From Desulfobacteraceae bacterium (GTDB lineage: Bacteria > Desulfobacterota > Desulfobacteria > Desulfobacterales > Desulfosalsimonadaceae), in assembly GCA_014237465.1 (NCBI GenBank), contig JABZFM010000008.1, positions 1 to 64,000 on the forward strand: DNA of 64,000 bases. Direction: 5' to 3'. Below, piece by piece: positions 17,168 to 25,708 of this stretch. The translations under genes and the position numbers were made by a program. How positions within the stretch are numbered: the stretch's first letter is position 1; each line of letters opens with the position of its first letter. The notes beneath the pieces were generated by a model. It saw nothing but the letters and a program-made list of their open reading frames with translations. It did no database searches and was not told the origin of the DNA.

Positions 17168-17318
17168 AATTAGTGCCCGAACGAAAACCGCCAATTTCCC
17201 CAATTTCTGCGTTGGGCTCAAATTTTAATCCTCAAAATACTCTATGTATTCCTCCGGTTAAAATTCTCGCCCGCCTTAAACTTGAAAAAATTTTCAGGTT
17301 TTCGTTCAGACACTAATT
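17168..17318. mobile_element. MITE-like element with 22-bp terminal inverted repeats
   Basis: The left end at 17168-17189 (beginning AATTAGTG and ending GAACGAAAACC) is matched in inverted form at 17297-17318 (GGTTTTCGTTC to CACTAATT), with 20 of 22 positions pairing. The 107-bp core has no ORF. Size and structure fit a miniature non-autonomous transposable element. It ends 28 bp before the 458-aa gene and could carry its promoter. A clear target-site duplication was not found. Confidence 0.6.
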
Positions 17319-17345
17319 AGAAATGAATGCGGAGAAACAAAAAGC

Positions 17346-18722
17346 ATGATTAAAAAAATGGTATGGAATAAGTATTTGCAAGAGGAAGGATTGGATAAAT
17401 ATCCGGAGATTGTGAAATTATTCGATTCTGATTCAGAAGCGATTAAGTTCGTTAAACAGGCGTTGTTAAATGATCGAGTATTAAGACCGGTGTTTATGCA
17501 GGTACTGCCTGAAGAGAAAACAGGAAAGATGGAAATTTGCAATAAAAAGTTAGCTGCAGAAAAGATAAAAGGGGATAAGACTCTTGCTGATTATATCATG
17601 GAAAACAAAGGAATTTTTCTCTGTGGTAAGCCCAAGGTGGCAAATGAAATATTGACAAGAGGGGGTAAAATTATTGTTGCGATGACGGATAGACATCATG
17701 ACAAGGCGCAGTATTCGGTTGCCAATCTACGTCAATGTTATATTCCTTTACCTGATAGAAGATTTTTAACATTTAAATCATCCGGTTTATTTCATGATCC
17801 GGTTTCTAAACCCTATAGTAAGAATTCAATAAAATTTACTGGCGTTGGAGGTAAGATAGAAAAAGATAACGCTTTAACATCATTTGAAAAATTAGGCCCT
17901 TACAGTGAAGGGTTTATTGATTTCCTGGCATATCAACCATTGTATAGCCTACCTGATGGAAAGGGTAATTTTGAAGAAGCTGAATACGGAAATGATGGAA
18001 AACAAGCGCTACCATATTTAATTGTTAATTGTGCAATCAGTCCACACAGGATATCAAAAATTTCCCAGCTAGATGATCCAGGACTACTTAGGCTGCGAAA
18101 AAGGATTTCTCCGTTATTAAGAGATCTGGCAATAAAAAGGCAACGTTCAGGGAAAAAACGTATGCCGGTTTTAAAAAGGTTTTTTGATTCGGGGGAAGAA
18201 GTTATACCCTTGGAAAATTATTTGCTGTTTATCGCTGAAGAGATAGGGATAGGTACGGCCCGGAAACAAAACCACGAATTGTTTCATGTTACTTTCCATG
18301 AACAAGATGTGAATATGGGCGGCCAGATATGTGATCGTGAAGAGATGTACACCTTTGAAGACTATTTCAAAAAGAATGAAATTAAATATGTTGATCCATT
18401 TTTTGAGATAATAAAAGAGACTCATATCGGGATAAGGGATGTGATTTCAGCAGTCGGTGTCATAAAATTTTTATATAAAAGTAAAAGAGAATGGAAAGGG
18501 AACAGGTTAAAATTGTTAGAAAGTTTTTTTAGAGCTTATTTTCGGCGGCTTTCTTATATTTATTTTGAACGGTGGGAAAGTTTGATTGATTATCTGGGTA
18601 ATGTAATCTTTTTTTATTTTGATCAAGACGATGTACTCGGACAAGATGAATTAAAAAAATTAAAAGAATGGTATAGACTAGAAAAAGAAAGAAGGATGAA
18701 AAGCAAAGGGAGCTATAGATAA
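17346..18722 (+). CDS. Orphan 458-aa protein, possibly SelO/MchC-like (weak)
   Basis: No family is recognised with confidence. The stretch HELFHVTFHEQDVNMGGQIC followed by DREEMYTFEDYF has a His...Asp-x-Asn-Met...Asp pattern that loosely recalls the H-x-N-x-D region of the SelO/YdiU and MchC pseudokinases (AMP-transferring or peptide-modifying proteins). FTGVGGKIEK could be a glycine-rich loop, and SEGFIDFLAYQPLY is a further conserved-looking block. The C-terminal 100 residues are Lys/Arg/aromatic-rich. The start ATG may instead be at residue 5. The gene is AT-rich and isolated between a MITE-like element and a GGGGTC motif, typical of acquired cargo. Confidence 0.45.
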   Translation: MIKKMVWNKYLQEEGLDKYPEIVKLFDSDSEAIKFVKQALLNDRVLRPVFMQVLPEEKTGKMEICNKKLAAEKIKGDKTLADYIMENKGIFLCGKPKVANEILTRGGKIIVAMTDRHHDKAQYSVANLRQCYIPLPDRRFLTFKSSGLFHDPVSKPYSKNSIKFTGVGGKIEKDNALTSFEKLGPYSEGFIDFLAYQPLYSLPDGKGNFEEAEYGNDGKQALPYLIVNCAISPHRISKISQLDDPGLLRLRKRISPLLRDLAIKRQRSGKKRMPVLKRFFDSGEEVIPLENYLLFIAEEIGIGTARKQNHELFHVTFHEQDVNMGGQICDREEMYTFEDYFKKNEIKYVDPFFEIIKETHIGIRDVISAVGVIKFLYKSKREWKGNRLKLLESFFRAYFRRLSYIYFERWESLIDYLGNVIFFYFDQDDVLGQDELKKLKEWYRLEKERRMKSKGSYR

Positions 18723-18732
18723 TACCTTCTTG

Positions 18733-18745
18733 GGGGTCAAACTTC
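18733..18745. repeat. GGGGTC dispersed motif (variant)
   Basis: GGGGTCAAACTTC directly follows the orphan gene and is a variant of the motif at 16696 and 19876, so the orphan gene is bracketed by copies in the same orientation. Confidence 0.4.
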
Positions 18746-18760
18746 AGGATAAGTGATATT

Positions 18761-19672
18761 TTATTTCAAATGTTCCGTATAAAATTCGACCTGTTCGGCA
18801 ACAGACCGTTCAAAGTCCTCGCCCACATAGATATCAAAATGTCCGATAGGATATTGTCGGACCACTGCATTGCCTCCAGCACGGCGGCCGGCGGATCTGG
18901 CAGGTTCAGCCGGCGCAACACTATCCTTCTCGCAGATTAGGATCAGAATGGGACAGGTCAGCCGATTCGACTTCAGGCCCGGACGGTAGGACCCTAATGT
19001 AAGCCCGATACGCGCACAGGCTTCGTTTAGAAAATCAGGCGGCGCAATTGCCCTGACCCCCGGCATGGCGTCAGGAGTCGACATGAACGATAGTGTTCCA
19101 GGTTCTCCTACAACCGGCAGCCGATAAGAATCCTTTCCGATCGCGCTGCGCAGCACATCATAAATACCCGCCAGGGTCAAACGCATCACCGCGCCCATCC
19201 CTGCGTAAGAGATAAAAGTTTTAAGCGCCGCAAACCCGTCCATCATGGGGCACTGGGAAACTACGGCCGCCACCCTGCCATCTCTGGCCGCAACTTTCAC
19301 AACATGCCCGCCGGAAAAGGAAGTTCCGAAAAGAGCAATGCGATCGGGATCCACACTTTCCAGGGTGCGTGCAAAGTTGATCGCCGATATATAATCGTCA
19401 TGCTGGCGCCTGACGGATATAAGTTGCCGCGGCTCGCCGTCGCTGATTCCGAAATGTCGGTAATCGAACAGCAAAACATGCATGCCCGCTTCAGCAAACC
19501 GCTCCGCAAATGGCCGCAGTCCCATTTCGATAGTACCGCCGAAACCATGCGCCATCACTACACAGGGAGACCCCTTCTCTTTTTCCAGATCATCTGATTC
19601 AGGACCGTAATGGAATCCCCTGCATACCACACCCTTGCTGTTAAACTCGATGCGATGACCGTTTGTCGTCAT
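18761..19672 (-). CDS. Alpha/beta hydrolase
   Basis: 303 aa with a full catalytic triad. The oxyanion region is VVMAHGFGGTIEMG, the nucleophile elbow is LFGTSFSGGH (G-x-S-x-G), the acid is probably Asp in LICEKDSVAP, and the histidine is in YPIGHFDIY. The layout and the DYRHFGISDG segment resemble FrsA/dienelactone-type serine hydrolases acting on esters; the substrate is unknown. Its GC content is clearly higher than that of the island genes to its left, so it probably belongs to the core or to a different acquisition. It stands alone on its strand. Confidence 0.85.
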   Translation of the reverse strand: MTTNGHRIEFNSKGVVCRGFHYGPESDDLEKEKGSPCVVMAHGFGGTIEMGLRPFAERFAEAGMHVLLFDYRHFGISDGEPRQLISVRRQHDDYISAINFARTLESVDPDRIALFGTSFSGGHVVKVAARDGRVAAVVSQCPMMDGFAALKTFISYAGMGAVMRLTLAGIYDVLRSAIGKDSYRLPVVGEPGTLSFMSTPDAMPGVRAIAPPDFLNEACARIGLTLGSYRPGLKSNRLTCPILILICEKDSVAPAEPARSAGRRAGGNAVVRQYPIGHFDIYVGEDFERSVAEQVEFYTEHLK

Positions 19673-20053
19673 ATTACCACCTTCCCAGTTAAAAAAGGTA
19701 AAATGGAGTCACTTCATTCTGCCTCAGGTGCGATGATTGATAAGGCGCCCCTGATTCTGAATCTTTTAATTCGTAAGCCTTAGTACACGATTAGGAATAA
19801 GAACTCGCTTTTCATATCAAAATGTATGACATGATTCGACTTGTGTGTCAACCCATAAGGGGAATGAAGGGGAATGGGGTCAAACCTTGATTATTATATT
19901 ATAATTTCATGTTTTCAGACAGGCCACTTCAAAAAAAGCCCGACTTCCGGATTGGGGTTCATTGACACATAAAAAGGCAATTCAAACAGACCAGGGGCAG
20001 CCGTACCTGTAATAATCACTGTTTGATCCCATTTACTCACTGATTTCGAAAAT

Positions 20054-20073
20054 TAGCCCGGATTTCTCACGAG
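20054..20073. repeat. Solo insertion-sequence-end-like motif
   Basis: TAGCCCGGATTTCTCACGAG recurs with one base missing at 62343-62361 and as a 15-of-19 match at 22298-22316. It resembles the ends of IS1380-type elements that I recall from related genomes, but no transposase is adjacent, so these look like solo or decayed ends. Confidence 0.4.
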
Positions 20074-20081
20074 TTGGAGCG

Positions 20082-20154
20082 GTTCAGGAACAAGGCATTT
20101 CAGCCTGAAGACGTAGTTTTTTACTTCAATGGCTGAATAACGCGGTTCCTGAAC
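20082..20154. repeat. Large imperfect hairpin
   Basis: The arms GTTCAGGAAC (20082-20091) and GTTCCTGAAC (20145-20154) pair perfectly. Inside them CAGCCTGAAG and CTTCAATGGCTG also pair with a small bulge. The 73-bp unit folds on itself like a REP-type element. Confidence 0.45.
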
Positions 20155-20476
20155 TGCCCCGGCTTGCCTTTGCTGAAGAAAATTAAAATTTTCCATAAGC
20201 AGGACCGGCCCGTACGGTTTATTATATTTGTGCTTAAGAATAGCATAATTTATTGAAATTATATGCTTTTCAAACTTTTTTAATTTTCTTCATGAGCAAT
20301 TCGGGCTATGAACTTGCTTTTTATACCGGCAGCATATAGAAAAGATGTAATCGTTTGAAAATATTATTATGAATCCGCCATATTGAATTCTTTTTTTCGG
20401 TGAACTTAAAAATGTGCGTTTTTCATTTTCTGTTTGTGACGAATACCAAACAAAAATATTACCCGGGATTTTCACG

Positions 20477-21490
20477 ATGAAATATATACTGATCGTTTTT
20501 GTTGTGGTGCTGACTATTGGCATTGCCGGCTGTAAAGATGAACTGTCGAAACACGAAACCGCGTCTGTCCATGAAGTGACAGCGGTTGGTTCCCAATGGT
20601 ATGGGCATATTCCTGTCTGGTGCGGGATGGAGAAGAAAATTTTTGAAAAACACGGCTTTCATGTAAAATGGCATTTTATCGGAAAAAGCATGGACCGCTT
20701 AAATGCCATATCCTCAGGAGAGGCCCAGTTTGCAAGCATCGGAGAGATTGCCATGCTCAGTGCCATGGCCCAGGGCAATAAGCGGTTTTACTGGGTGGGC
20801 AACCAGGACATTGCACCCGGGTTTGAAGGACTGGTCGCGGCAAAGGGGATTGCCTCCTTTGAACAGTTAAAGGGGAAAAAAATCGGATTTCCTTTTGGTT
20901 CATCGGTGGACCTGACCTGCCGGATGCTCCTGAAGCAAAACGGTCTTGATCCGTTAAAAGACGTTCAGCTGGTGAACCTGGAAGTAGGAGATGTACCGGC
21001 GGTATTTAAGGCGGGAAATATTGCAGCCGCCCTGATATGGGAACCCGGGTTCTCCCAGTTAAAAGCGGTTGACGGTGCAACGGTTTTGGGACTGGATACG
21101 GATACGGATGTATACAAAAAGTTCGGCACCATGACCGGACCCGATGTCCTTATTATCGGCAAAGCCTGGACCGATTCAGACCCGGAACGTGCAGCAAATT
21201 TCATGCGGGCCTATTTTGAATCGCTGCGCTGGGTAAAGGAAAACACTGACGATGCCGTGAAGATGGTTGCCGGAAACTATATCCTTCAGGATATCGAACT
21301 GATTCAGGAAAACATGGCAAAATTTATCTGGCATGACATTGACGCCCAGAAACGGGTGATGTCGGATACCGGTATCTTTGGTCAGGCGGATTATGTGGTG
21401 CGCATTCTTCACGAAGATATGGGGGTGATCCCGAAAAAGCCGGATTTTATGCAGTGGGTGAACATGGAAATTTTGCCGTTTGAAAATTAA
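20477..21490 (+). CDS. ABC transporter substrate-binding lipoprotein (NMT1/SsuA-like)
   Basis: 337 aa from the ATG at 20477, which opens a lipoprotein signal: MKYILIVFVVVLTIGIAGC with the lipobox IAGC. An upstream in-frame ATG at 20414 would bury the signal. The mature part has WYGHIPVWCGMEKKIFEKHG, RLNAISSGEAQFASIGEIAM and LKGKKIGFPFGSSVDLTCRM, the pattern of NMT1/SsuA/TauA binding proteins for sulfonates, nitrate, bicarbonate or thiamine precursors. The ligand is not predictable by eye. Permease and ATPase genes follow in the same direction. The ribosome-binding site is weak. Confidence 0.9.
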   Translation: MKYILIVFVVVLTIGIAGCKDELSKHETASVHEVTAVGSQWYGHIPVWCGMEKKIFEKHGFHVKWHFIGKSMDRLNAISSGEAQFASIGEIAMLSAMAQGNKRFYWVGNQDIAPGFEGLVAAKGIASFEQLKGKKIGFPFGSSVDLTCRMLLKQNGLDPLKDVQLVNLEVGDVPAVFKAGNIAAALIWEPGFSQLKAVDGATVLGLDTDTDVYKKFGTMTGPDVLIIGKAWTDSDPERAANFMRAYFESLRWVKENTDDAVKMVAGNYILQDIELIQENMAKFIWHDIDAQKRVMSDTGIFGQADYVVRILHEDMGVIPKKPDFMQWVNMEILPFEN

Positions 21491-21511
21491 AGCAAAAGCA
21501 GGAAACCTCTA

Positions 21512-22300
21512 TTGGAAGATACAGATCTCACTTTCTGGCGTGCAGCGGTCTACGGCTCTCTCGGGTTAATCTGTTTTCTGGGATTATGGGAAATATCAAT
21601 TCGGCTCCATCTGGTTGACCCTTTTTTTCTCCCGCCGCCAAGCCAGATCATTACCCGGGCTATCCGGATGACCACCGGAACGGATGCCGTTTTGCTCAGT
21701 GATATCAGGATCAGCGCGTCCCGGGTACTTACAGGCTTTTTCCTGAGCGTGCTGGCTGGTGTTCCTTTCGGGCTGGTGATGGGAGTCAGTTCGGTTGTGC
21801 GTGCGACATTAAATCCCATTATTTCAATCATACGTCCGTTGCCGGCTTTAAGCTGGATTCCACTGTCCATGCTCTGGCTGGGTATTGATGAGCAGCAGAA
21901 ATATGCGATTGTATTTATGGGATGCTTTGCGTCAATCCTGGTTTACACCACCGATGCCACCATGCGGGTAGATCCCGTTTTAAGAAGAGCCGCCCGCAAC
22001 CTGGGTGCATCTGATTTTCAGGTGCTTCGTTATGTGATACTTCCCGGCGCATTGCCTGATCTGCTCAGCGGTCTTAAGGTTGTCCTTGCCATTGCGTGGA
22101 CCTGTGTCATCTCTGCTGAAATGGTGGGGGCCAACAGCGGCCTTGGATTCAGAATCTGGACGGCCAAAGAGTGGTCTGATACAGGACAGGTTCTGGTCGG
22201 GATGATCAGCATCAGTGTCACCGTTCTGATTTTAGACATTGCGTTCAGGGGGCTTGAACGGCTTCTGCTGCCGTGGCAGCGGAAGGTTTCTGGCACATAA
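21512..22300 (+). CDS. ABC transporter permease (SsuC/TauC-like)
   Basis: 262 aa, TTG start at 21512. It has about six hydrophobic segments, beginning AAVYGSLGLICFLGLWEISI. The cytoplasmic EAA loop is RRAARNLGASDFQVLRYVIL followed by PGALPDLLSGLKV, the docking site for the ATPase. The IWTAKEW segment near the C-terminus is typical of the SsuC/TauC family. It lies between the binding-protein and ATPase genes, 21 and 50 bp from each, and completes an importer in the cytoplasmic membrane. Confidence 0.92.
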   Translation: MEDTDLTFWRAAVYGSLGLICFLGLWEISIRLHLVDPFFLPPPSQIITRAIRMTTGTDAVLLSDIRISASRVLTGFFLSVLAGVPFGLVMGVSSVVRATLNPIISIIRPLPALSWIPLSMLWLGIDEQQKYAIVFMGCFASILVYTTDATMRVDPVLRRAARNLGASDFQVLRYVILPGALPDLLSGLKVVLAIAWTCVISAEMVGANSGLGFRIWTAKEWSDTGQVLVGMISISVTVLILDIAFRGLERLLLPWQRKVSGT

Positions 22301-22350
22301 CCCGAATTTCTCATAAAGAAAATTAAACAAAAACTTAAGCCCTCATAATC

Positions 22351-23127
22351 ATGGCATTAATCCAACTTGACAATGTAAGCAAAGTATTTTCTTCACGAAA
22401 AGTGGATGTCGAAGCGGTCCGCGGATTTTCTCTTTCCATCCGTAAAGGTGAAGTGGTAACCCTTGTTGGCGCTTCGGGTTGTGGAAAGACCACGGTTTTA
22501 AATATGGTCGCCGGATTCATCGCCCCGACATCCGGAAAGGTATTTCTTGAAGGAGAACCTGTATCTCGTGTAGAGCCGCGCTGCGGGATGATTTTCCAGT
22601 CTTACGCCCTGTTTCCCTGGCTGACGGTTCGGGAAAATGTCGAGTTCGGGCCAAAAGTAAATGGCATTTCACGGAAAACCAGAAAAGACCTGGCCCGAAA
22701 TTACATCGAAATGGTGGGTCTGACAGGGTTTGCAGATTCGTATCCCGGTGAACTTTCAGGCGGTATGCGGCAAAGGGTTGCACTTTGCCGGGCGCTTGCG
22801 AACAAACCGGATATCCTGCTCTGTGACGAGCCGTTTGCAGCGCTGGATGCCATGACCCGTCAGGTTATGCAGCAGGAACTGTTAAATATCGTCAGCCGAT
22901 CCGGGCAAACCGTTTTTTTTATCACCCATTCCATTGATGAAGCGCTGATTTTAAGTGATCGGGTTGTTGTTATGTCTGCGCGGCCCGGACAGGTGAAGGC
23001 CGTATATGATATTGATCTTTCACGGCCACGAAAAATTGATGTTCAGCTGACAGATGAATATCTCAAAATCAAGCGAAAAATCTGGGACCTGGTTGAGGAG
23101 GAGGTCAAGGCTTCCATGAACATGTAA
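22351..23127 (+). CDS. ABC transporter ATP-binding protein (SsuB/TauB-like)
   Basis: 258 aa. Walker A is GASGCGKTT, the Q-loop lies in MIFQSYALFPWLTV, the signature is LSGGMRQR, Walker B is ILLCDEPFAALD, and the switch His is in FFITHSIDEA. This order and the phrase ARPGQVKAVYDIDLSRPR mark the nitrate/sulfonate/taurine ATPase group. It powers the importer encoded by the two upstream genes. No riboswitch or dedicated regulator is visible nearby, so the transported compound remains open. Confidence 0.93.
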   Translation: MALIQLDNVSKVFSSRKVDVEAVRGFSLSIRKGEVVTLVGASGCGKTTVLNMVAGFIAPTSGKVFLEGEPVSRVEPRCGMIFQSYALFPWLTVRENVEFGPKVNGISRKTRKDLARNYIEMVGLTGFADSYPGELSGGMRQRVALCRALANKPDILLCDEPFAALDAMTRQVMQQELLNIVSRSGQTVFFITHSIDEALILSDRVVVMSARPGQVKAVYDIDLSRPRKIDVQLTDEYLKIKRKIWDLVEEEVKASMNM

Positions 23128-23316
23128 AATTTTCTTGCGGATTTATGTATGCTCTCAAAAAGTTCGGGCGACTCACATATTGGAATCCACGTATTTTAAA
23201 CCTCCTTTGAATGCATAATTCGCTGAAAGTCTGTTCGGACTGACAAATTTTTTTATTACCATCGTTTGGCAAATGAGACAATTGAAGAAATCCTTTACAA
23301 AATCAAAACAAATAAC

Positions 23317-23344
23317 TTGAATTTTATTTTTTCGGGATTATAAT
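23317..23344 (+). promoter_or_regulatory. Predicted sigma70-type promoter of the metal-efflux set
   Basis: TTGAAT (23317-23322), a 16-bp spacer, and TATAAT (23339-23344). It lies about 65 bp upstream of the Cys-rich gene start at 23408, with a palindrome just downstream. Confidence 0.55.
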
Positions 23345-23351
23345 TATTAAA

Positions 23352-23368
23352 ATACCACAATGTGGTAT
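23352..23368. promoter_or_regulatory. Palindrome at the transcription start, candidate operator
   Basis: ATACCACA-A-TGTGGTAT is a perfect 8-bp inverted repeat with a one-base centre, positioned about 8-24 bp after the -10 box. A repressor here would block initiation. A metal-responsive regulator is plausible from context, but none is encoded nearby. Confidence 0.5.
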
Positions 23369-23407
23369 CGGGTGAACTCTTTCGCTATAAAGATCTTTAA
23401 ATAGGCA

Positions 23408-23905
23408 ATGAATATTTTTTCTCATACATCCCAAAATAAGAAGAAATTAAGAAGACTTGGCAATATTGATCTGTTCAGAACCGTCTGTCTGGTGCTGACC
23501 GGATTTTTGCTGCTTCAGGTGATTTCCCCAGGTGCGGCTTTTTGTTTAAAAGAAGGCAACCGGGTCATTCAATGCCGATCCCTTTGGTCATCTCCACCTC
23601 CACCGGTCGTAGATGAAATCGCTGAGGCGGACTGCTGCAATAAAAAATGCAAAGAAAAATCACCAGCCGATTCTCAAAATCATTCATCTTCCAGTGAAAA
23701 TGAGAAAGGCAGCTGCTGTATTTCCCTGGTCGTCGAGCATGAAGGGGTCGTCTGTCTGCCTTTTTCAGATTTCCATGTTCTCGAAATCGTTACCTTTTGG
23801 GACCTCATAGAACCGTTTATTACTTCAAACGGTTTTCCCCTTAACAGTGTTACAGAAAAACCGCCTTCCCTTGTATCCCTCCGGTCCGTTGTTCTGATCT
23901 TGTGA
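23408..23905 (+). CDS. Cys-rich exported or membrane-anchored protein of unknown function
   Basis: 165 aa with one N-terminal hydrophobic segment (TVCLVLTGFLLLQVISPGAA) after a basic leader, as in a signal peptide or anchor. The mature part has Cys clusters ADCCNKKCKEK and KGSCCIS separated by a Ser/His-rich linker, suggesting metal binding in the periplasm. It is the first gene behind the promoter/palindrome at 23317-23368 and precedes the RND adaptor and pump. No family was recognised; a metal chaperone or sensor role is inference from composition and context. Confidence 0.55.
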   Translation: MNIFSHTSQNKKKLRRLGNIDLFRTVCLVLTGFLLLQVISPGAAFCLKEGNRVIQCRSLWSSPPPPVVDEIAEADCCNKKCKEKSPADSQNHSSSSENEKGSCCISLVVEHEGVVCLPFSDFHVLEIVTFWDLIEPFITSNGFPLNSVTEKPPSLVSLRSVVLIL

Positions 23906-24100
23906 TTGATTTTCTTTTCAAAAACTCAAAAATTCAATAAGTTAAGAAGCATACAATTATAAACTGATTGTCGGTGCCGTGCGGACTTGCGGCACTGCCG
24001 GACTATCATGGATAATATACAGAATATCCGGGAGCTGGCTGCAGTCCTTTGATATCCGTCTGAATAATTAAATAAAATTTTTAGAAAAGGAAAATTCAAT

Positions 24101-25708
24101 ATGCAATCGATGCGTATATATATTCTGCTGGTCGTATTGGGGCTCGCGGCGATTCCGGTCGGAATCCGGGCGTTTGACCTATTCAGTCCAGCTCCGAATA
24201 CCGAAACAGAACCCGGGAAATTCGTTCTTTGCGAAGAACATGGACTTGAACCCGGCCAATGTCCGTTTTGTGACAGCCGCCTGATTGAAACCCAGGGTTT
24301 CTGCTCAGGGCACGGCGTGCCCGAAGCACTGTGTCATCGATGCCGTCCGGAACTGGAAGGCGCTTTCCGCAAACAGGGCGATTGGTGCGGCGGGCATAAT
24401 GTGCCGGAATCCCAGTGTGAAATTTGCAACCCCAGTATTCTGGACAAGTATGTTCAGCCTGAACGGAAGCTGCGACAAACGGATATAAACGACAAATACC
24501 GGAAGACTGATCCGTCAGGGTTGTCGGCCGGAATTCCGGCCGGGGCAGGGGATACGTCGTTTTTTGATGATTTTGATGATCCGGAAGCGTTTCCCCGTTA
24601 CAAAAAAAGTCCATCCATCGGATGCACGACCCAGGATTTGAGGGTCATATTTCCCGATTCTGAAATCCCCGGTCAGGTTGGCATTAAAACAACTCAAGCC
24701 ATCGCGCTTTCGCTTTCACCGGAACTGGAATGTGACGCCATAACAGATTATGACCGGGGTTCCTACACCCGGGTTTCTGCCCCGGCTTCCGGCATTCTCA
24801 GCCAGGTGAACACAGATCTTGGCAAAAAAGTGAATAAAGGAGATGTGCTGGCTGTGGTCGATTCAGAGGAATTCGGATCCGCCAAGGCAGCGTTTCTGGA
24901 AGCAGATATCCGGGCCGGCCAGCTGGCGTTTGAACATGACCGGGTTATGCGGCTTTTTGAAAAAAAAATTATCAGCCATAAAGATATGCTGGAATCAAAA
25001 ACCCGGGTGGAGGAAAGCCGTATTCAGCGAGCCTTCGCAAAACAGCGTTTAAAAAATTTAGGGCTCTCAGAAAAGCTTATCAGCCGAGTGAAAAAGGAAA
25101 ATGACACGTCATCTCTTCTGTCGATCATATCCCCGCTGTCAGGCGTGGTTGTCAAACGAAGTGGTGTGACGGGTGAGCTTGTTTCTTCGTCACGCCCCCT
25201 GTTTGATATCGCTGCGGTTAATAAAATGTGGGCTTTGCTCAATGTTTATGAGCCGGATCTTTCGAAGGTCAAGCTGGGCCAGAAGGTAATGATAACCTTT
25301 TCCGGCCTGGAAGGAAACCAGTATGAGGGGACCGTTTCCTGGATCAGCACAGCGATTGATCCTGTTACCCGGTCACTTCAGGTAAGAGCAGACGTTGATA
25401 ATACCGGCAGCCGGATCAAAGCCGGCATGTTCGGCAATGCGCGCATCCTTCTGGAAAACAGTTCCCCGGTTATCGGGATTCCGGTTGAATCGGTTCAATG
25501 GGACGGGTGCTGCAACCTGGTTTTTGTAAAAACCAATGATCTGGTTTACGCCCCCCGTAAGGTAAAAATCGGGTTTCGGAATGGCGATTATTACGCGGTG
25601 GAGTCCGGTGTCAATCACGGCGAGACGGTGGTGACCCAGGGGAGCTTTATTTTAAAAACCGAAATACTTAAAAAAAACATCGGCGCCGGATGCTGTCCTG
25701 ATGTTTGA
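24101..25708 (+). CDS. RND efflux periplasmic adaptor with three tandem metal-binding motifs
   Basis: 535 aa. After an N-terminal membrane segment there are three repeats with identical spacing C-x2-H-x6-C-x2-C: Cys44/His47/Cys54/Cys57, Cys68/His71/Cys78/Cys81 and Cys96/His99/Cys106/Cys109. Two further Cys pairs lie in the C-terminal part (DGCCNL and the terminal GAGCCPDV). The rest is a CusB/CzcB-type membrane fusion protein: the lipoyl half RVSAPASGILSQVNTDLGKK, a hairpin coiled coil (about 260-330), and the beta-barrel region AGMFGNARILLE. It should link the inner-membrane pump to an outer-membrane channel. The extended Cys/His N-terminus is unusual and points to thiol-seeking metals. Confidence 0.88.
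   Translation: MQSMRIYILLVVLGLAAIPVGIRAFDLFSPAPNTETEPGKFVLCEEHGLEPGQCPFCDSRLIETQGFCSGHGVPEALCHRCRPELEGAFRKQGDWCGGHNVPESQCEICNPSILDKYVQPERKLRQTDINDKYRKTDPSGLSAGIPAGAGDTSFFDDFDDPEAFPRYKKSPSIGCTTQDLRVIFPDSEIPGQVGIKTTQAIALSLSPELECDAITDYDRGSYTRVSAPASGILSQVNTDLGKKVNKGDVLAVVDSEEFGSAKAAFLEADIRAGQLAFEHDRVMRLFEKKIISHKDMLESKTRVEESRIQRAFAKQRLKNLGLSEKLISRVKKENDTSSLLSIISPLSGVVVKRSGVTGELVSSSRPLFDIAAVNKMWALLNVYEPDLSKVKLGQKVMITFSGLEGNQYEGTVSWISTAIDPVTRSLQVRADVDNTGSRIKAGMFGNARILLENSSPVIGIPVESVQWDGCCNLVFVKTNDLVYAPRKVKIGFRNGDYYAVESGVNHGETVVTQGSFILKTEILKKNIGAGCCPDV

Larger units (their letters stand above)
19673..20476. other. 800-bp intergenic region with repeats and no gene
   Basis: No credible ORF. It holds the GGGGTCAAACCTTGA motif (19876-19890), an insertion-sequence-end-like 20-mer (20054-20073) and a large imperfect hairpin (20082-20154). 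The final 200 bp are AT-rich and must contain the promoter of the ABC transporter genes that follow, but no clean -35/-10 pair was chosen. Confidence 0.5.

Noticed and set aside
20480-23127. A thiamine-pyrophosphate riboswitch controlling the NMT1-type ABC genes
   Set aside because: No conserved TPP-aptamer core was found in the 800 bp upstream.
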